Positions 62,664 through 64,000 of a stretch of 64,000 nucleotides of DNA are shown piece by piece; within the stretch, counting starts at the first letter, position 1; every line of letters starts with the position of its first letter. Source of the DNA: Chitinophaga caseinilytica (GTDB lineage Bacteria; Bacteroidota; Bacteroidia; Chitinophagales; Chitinophagaceae); the NCBI RefSeq assembly GCF_038396765.1, contig NZ_CP150096.1:5873001-5937000 (forward strand). Reading direction: 5' to 3'. The notes beneath the pieces are model-generated. The model was not told the origin of the DNA, made no database searches, and saw only the letters and a list, made by a program, of their open reading frames with translations. The position numbers and the translations under genes were made by a program.

Positions 62664-63662
62664 ATGAAACGTTTGATAATGGGTCTGATGGCCGTTCTCC
62701 TCCTTCCGCTGGCCGCGCTGGCGCAAGATCTGAACGCGCTGCTGAAGGAAACGCATGCGAAGTTCGCCAACCTTCCCGGCGGCGCCAACGCGAACTACAT
62801 TCCCTTCCTCGCCAACGTTCCTTCCAACCTTTTCGGCATTGCCATCGTAACGGCGGATGGAAAAGTGTATGAAGTGGGTGATTCGAAATACGAGTTCGGC
62901 ATCGAATCCATTTCGAAAGCGTTCGTGCTCTGCAAGGCGATGATGGACGTGGGGCCAGACAGTATCATGCACGGCATCGGCGTCAACGCCACCGGCATGC
63001 CTTTCAATTCGGTGATCGCCATCGAGCTGGAAGGATATTCTCCGCAGAACCCGCTGGTGAACGCCGGCGCCATGGCGGCCAACAGCATGGTGAAGGGGCC
63101 GGATAAAGATGCGCAATGGCAGATCGTGCTGGATTACCTGGGAGCTATGGCCGGGCGGCCGCTGAAACTCATCGATGAACTGTATAAGTCCGAAGCCGCC
63201 ACCAACCAGCACAACCGTGCCATCGCCATGCTGCTGGAGGCTTACGGGCATATGTGGGCCGACCCGCTCGACGCGTGCGACAGTTACACCAAACAATGTT
63301 CCGTGGGCGTTTCCGCCAAAGACCTCGCAGTCATGGCCGGCATGCTGGCCAACGGCGGCGTGAACCCGGTTACGCGTAAACGTTTGCTGAAAGCGGAATA
63401 CGTACCGAAAGTTTTGGCGGCGATGTCTATGGAAGGATTATATACCACATCGGGGGAATGGCTGTACCAGGTGGGGCTTCCTGGCAAAAGCGGTGTAGGC
63501 GGCGGCGTGATCGCCGTGGCGCCGGGCAAAATGGCCATCGCGGCGTTCGCGCCCCCGCTGGACCCTGTCGGCAACAGCGTGAAGGCCATGGCGGCGATCC
63601 AGTATATATCCGAAAAACTCGATCTCAACCTGTACAAGTCAACTGCCAGAAAGGAGCAGTAA
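62664..63662 (+). CDS. glsA: exported glutaminase A
   Basis: A 332-residue glutaminase of the beta-lactamase-like fold, hydrolysing glutamine to glutamate and ammonia. The catalytic Ser and Lys are in IESISKAFVLCKAM (S-x-x-K), with NPLVNAGAM and KSGVGGGVIAVAPGK motifs. Unlike the usual cytoplasmic enzyme it has a clear signal peptide (LIMGLMAVLLLPLAALAQ), so it should act in the periplasm. Last gene of the gad operon: it would both release ammonia and feed GadC with glutamate. Confidence 0.93.
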   Translation: MKRLIMGLMAVLLLPLAALAQDLNALLKETHAKFANLPGGANANYIPFLANVPSNLFGIAIVTADGKVYEVGDSKYEFGIESISKAFVLCKAMMDVGPDSIMHGIGVNATGMPFNSVIAIELEGYSPQNPLVNAGAMAANSMVKGPDKDAQWQIVLDYLGAMAGRPLKLIDELYKSEAATNQHNRAIAMLLEAYGHMWADPLDACDSYTKQCSVGVSAKDLAVMAGMLANGGVNPVTRKRLLKAEYVPKVLAAMSMEGLYTTSGEWLYQVGLPGKSGVGGGVIAVAPGKMAIAAFAPPLDPVGNSVKAMAAIQYISEKLDLNLYKSTARKEQ

Positions 63663-63745
63663 CAAGGATATAGATGTGGGATTTGATGGAAAGACCCGCC
63701 AGGCGATCACTGTAGCCGGCGGGTCGATTATTTTGCGGAAGTATT

Positions 63746-64000
63746 TTATTGACGGAAGCGATCGCTTACCACGAGGTCTTTCCCCGCGCCTTCATATTTG
63801 TAGAAACCCTTGCCGCTCTTCACGCCCAGGTGCCCTGCGGTCACCATGTTCACCAGCAGCGGGCAGGGCGCGTATTTCGGTTGTCCCAATCCGTCGTGCA
63901 GCACGCGGAGGATGGAAAGGCACACATCGAGGCCGATGAAATCCGCCAGTTGCAGCGGGCCCATGGGGTGCGCCATGCCCAGTTTCATCACCGTATCGAT
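63746..64000 (-). CDS. 3-hydroxyacyl-CoA dehydrogenase, C-terminal part (runs off the window)
   Basis: The last 84 or so codons of a 3-hydroxybutyryl-CoA dehydrogenase-type gene, whose 5' end lies beyond the window. The domain motif [21 protein letters not shown] and the ending [14 protein letters not shown] are typical of the C-terminal dimerisation domain. The enzyme oxidises 3-hydroxyacyl-CoA with NAD in fatty-acid or butyrate metabolism. It is convergent with the gad operon. Confidence 0.9.
   Translation of the reverse strand: MDTVMKLGMAHPMGPLQLADFIGLDVCLSILRVLHDGLGQPKYAPCPLLVNMVTAGHLGVKSGKGFYKYEGAGKDLVVSDRFRQ

Noticed and set aside
1..64000. tRNA, rRNA, insertion sequences, prophage or integrative element
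   Set aside because: No cloverleaf-like gene, transposase, integrase or attachment repeat was recognised on reading both strands; a tRNA scan and IS search would settle it.

Overview
The window looks like chromosomal DNA of a GC-rich member of the Bacteroidota, most likely a Chitinophaga-like Chitinophagaceae. The evidence is two SusC/SusD outer-membrane uptake pairs, one with an STN domain beside an ECF sigma factor and a FecR anti-sigma factor, the HisKA_2 sensor kinase style with periplasmic TPRs, TANNTTTG-type -7 boxes, and the general gene repertoire. I found no transposase, integrase, CRISPR array, rRNA or tRNA.

Layout. 0-6.2 kb: OsmC protein, two secreted hydrolases (amidohydrolase, GH130-like), small unknown proteins and an outer-membrane beta-barrel receptor. 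6.4-22.3 kb: a probable sugar-oxidation and sugar-acid locus. It has an SMP-30 lactonase divergent from a PQQ-type sugar dehydrogenase with a cytochrome c domain, and a long minus-strand operon (SusC, SusD, class III aminotransferase, enolase-superfamily sugar-acid dehydratase, SDR, ceramidase-like hydrolase, sodium:solute symporter). A GntR/FCD regulator lies upstream. The parts are tied together by repeated TACGTAC palindromes in three intergenic regions. 22.4-30.5 kb: YihY membrane protein, alpha/beta hydrolase, and a sensor kinase with a sigma-54-type response regulator, preceded by a decayed copy of the kinase N-terminus. 30.6-37.1 kb: flavin reductase, NAD-binding protein, Bcr/CflA exporter, mannonate dehydratase, a variant MoeA and a receiver-CRP fusion.

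37.4-43.2 kb: a compact five-gene operon joining a disulfide-reductase-like flavoprotein, an EgtUV-like ABC transporter (ATPase plus permease fused to binding domain), EgtB and EgtD. It reads as an ergothioneine synthesis, import and perhaps recycling unit. 44-51.6 kb: sigma factor, FecR, SusC(STN), SusD, a cell-surface signalling uptake system. 51.7-57.9 kb: aldo/keto reductase, GH20 hexosaminidase, amidohydrolase, zinc-ribbon peptide and a GlxA-type regulator. 58.4-63.7 kb: a glutamate-dependent acid-resistance operon (gadB, gadC, DcaP-like porin, exported glutaminase), preceded by a degenerate ~40-bp repeat array. The window ends in the 3' part of a 3-hydroxyacyl-CoA dehydrogenase gene.

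Caution. Five genes (sensor kinase, uxuA, egtU-like, amidohydrolase, GlxA regulator) are broken by single frameshifts. Each break sits in a homopolymer that is shorter than the reading frame needs, so sequencing or assembly error is the leading explanation.
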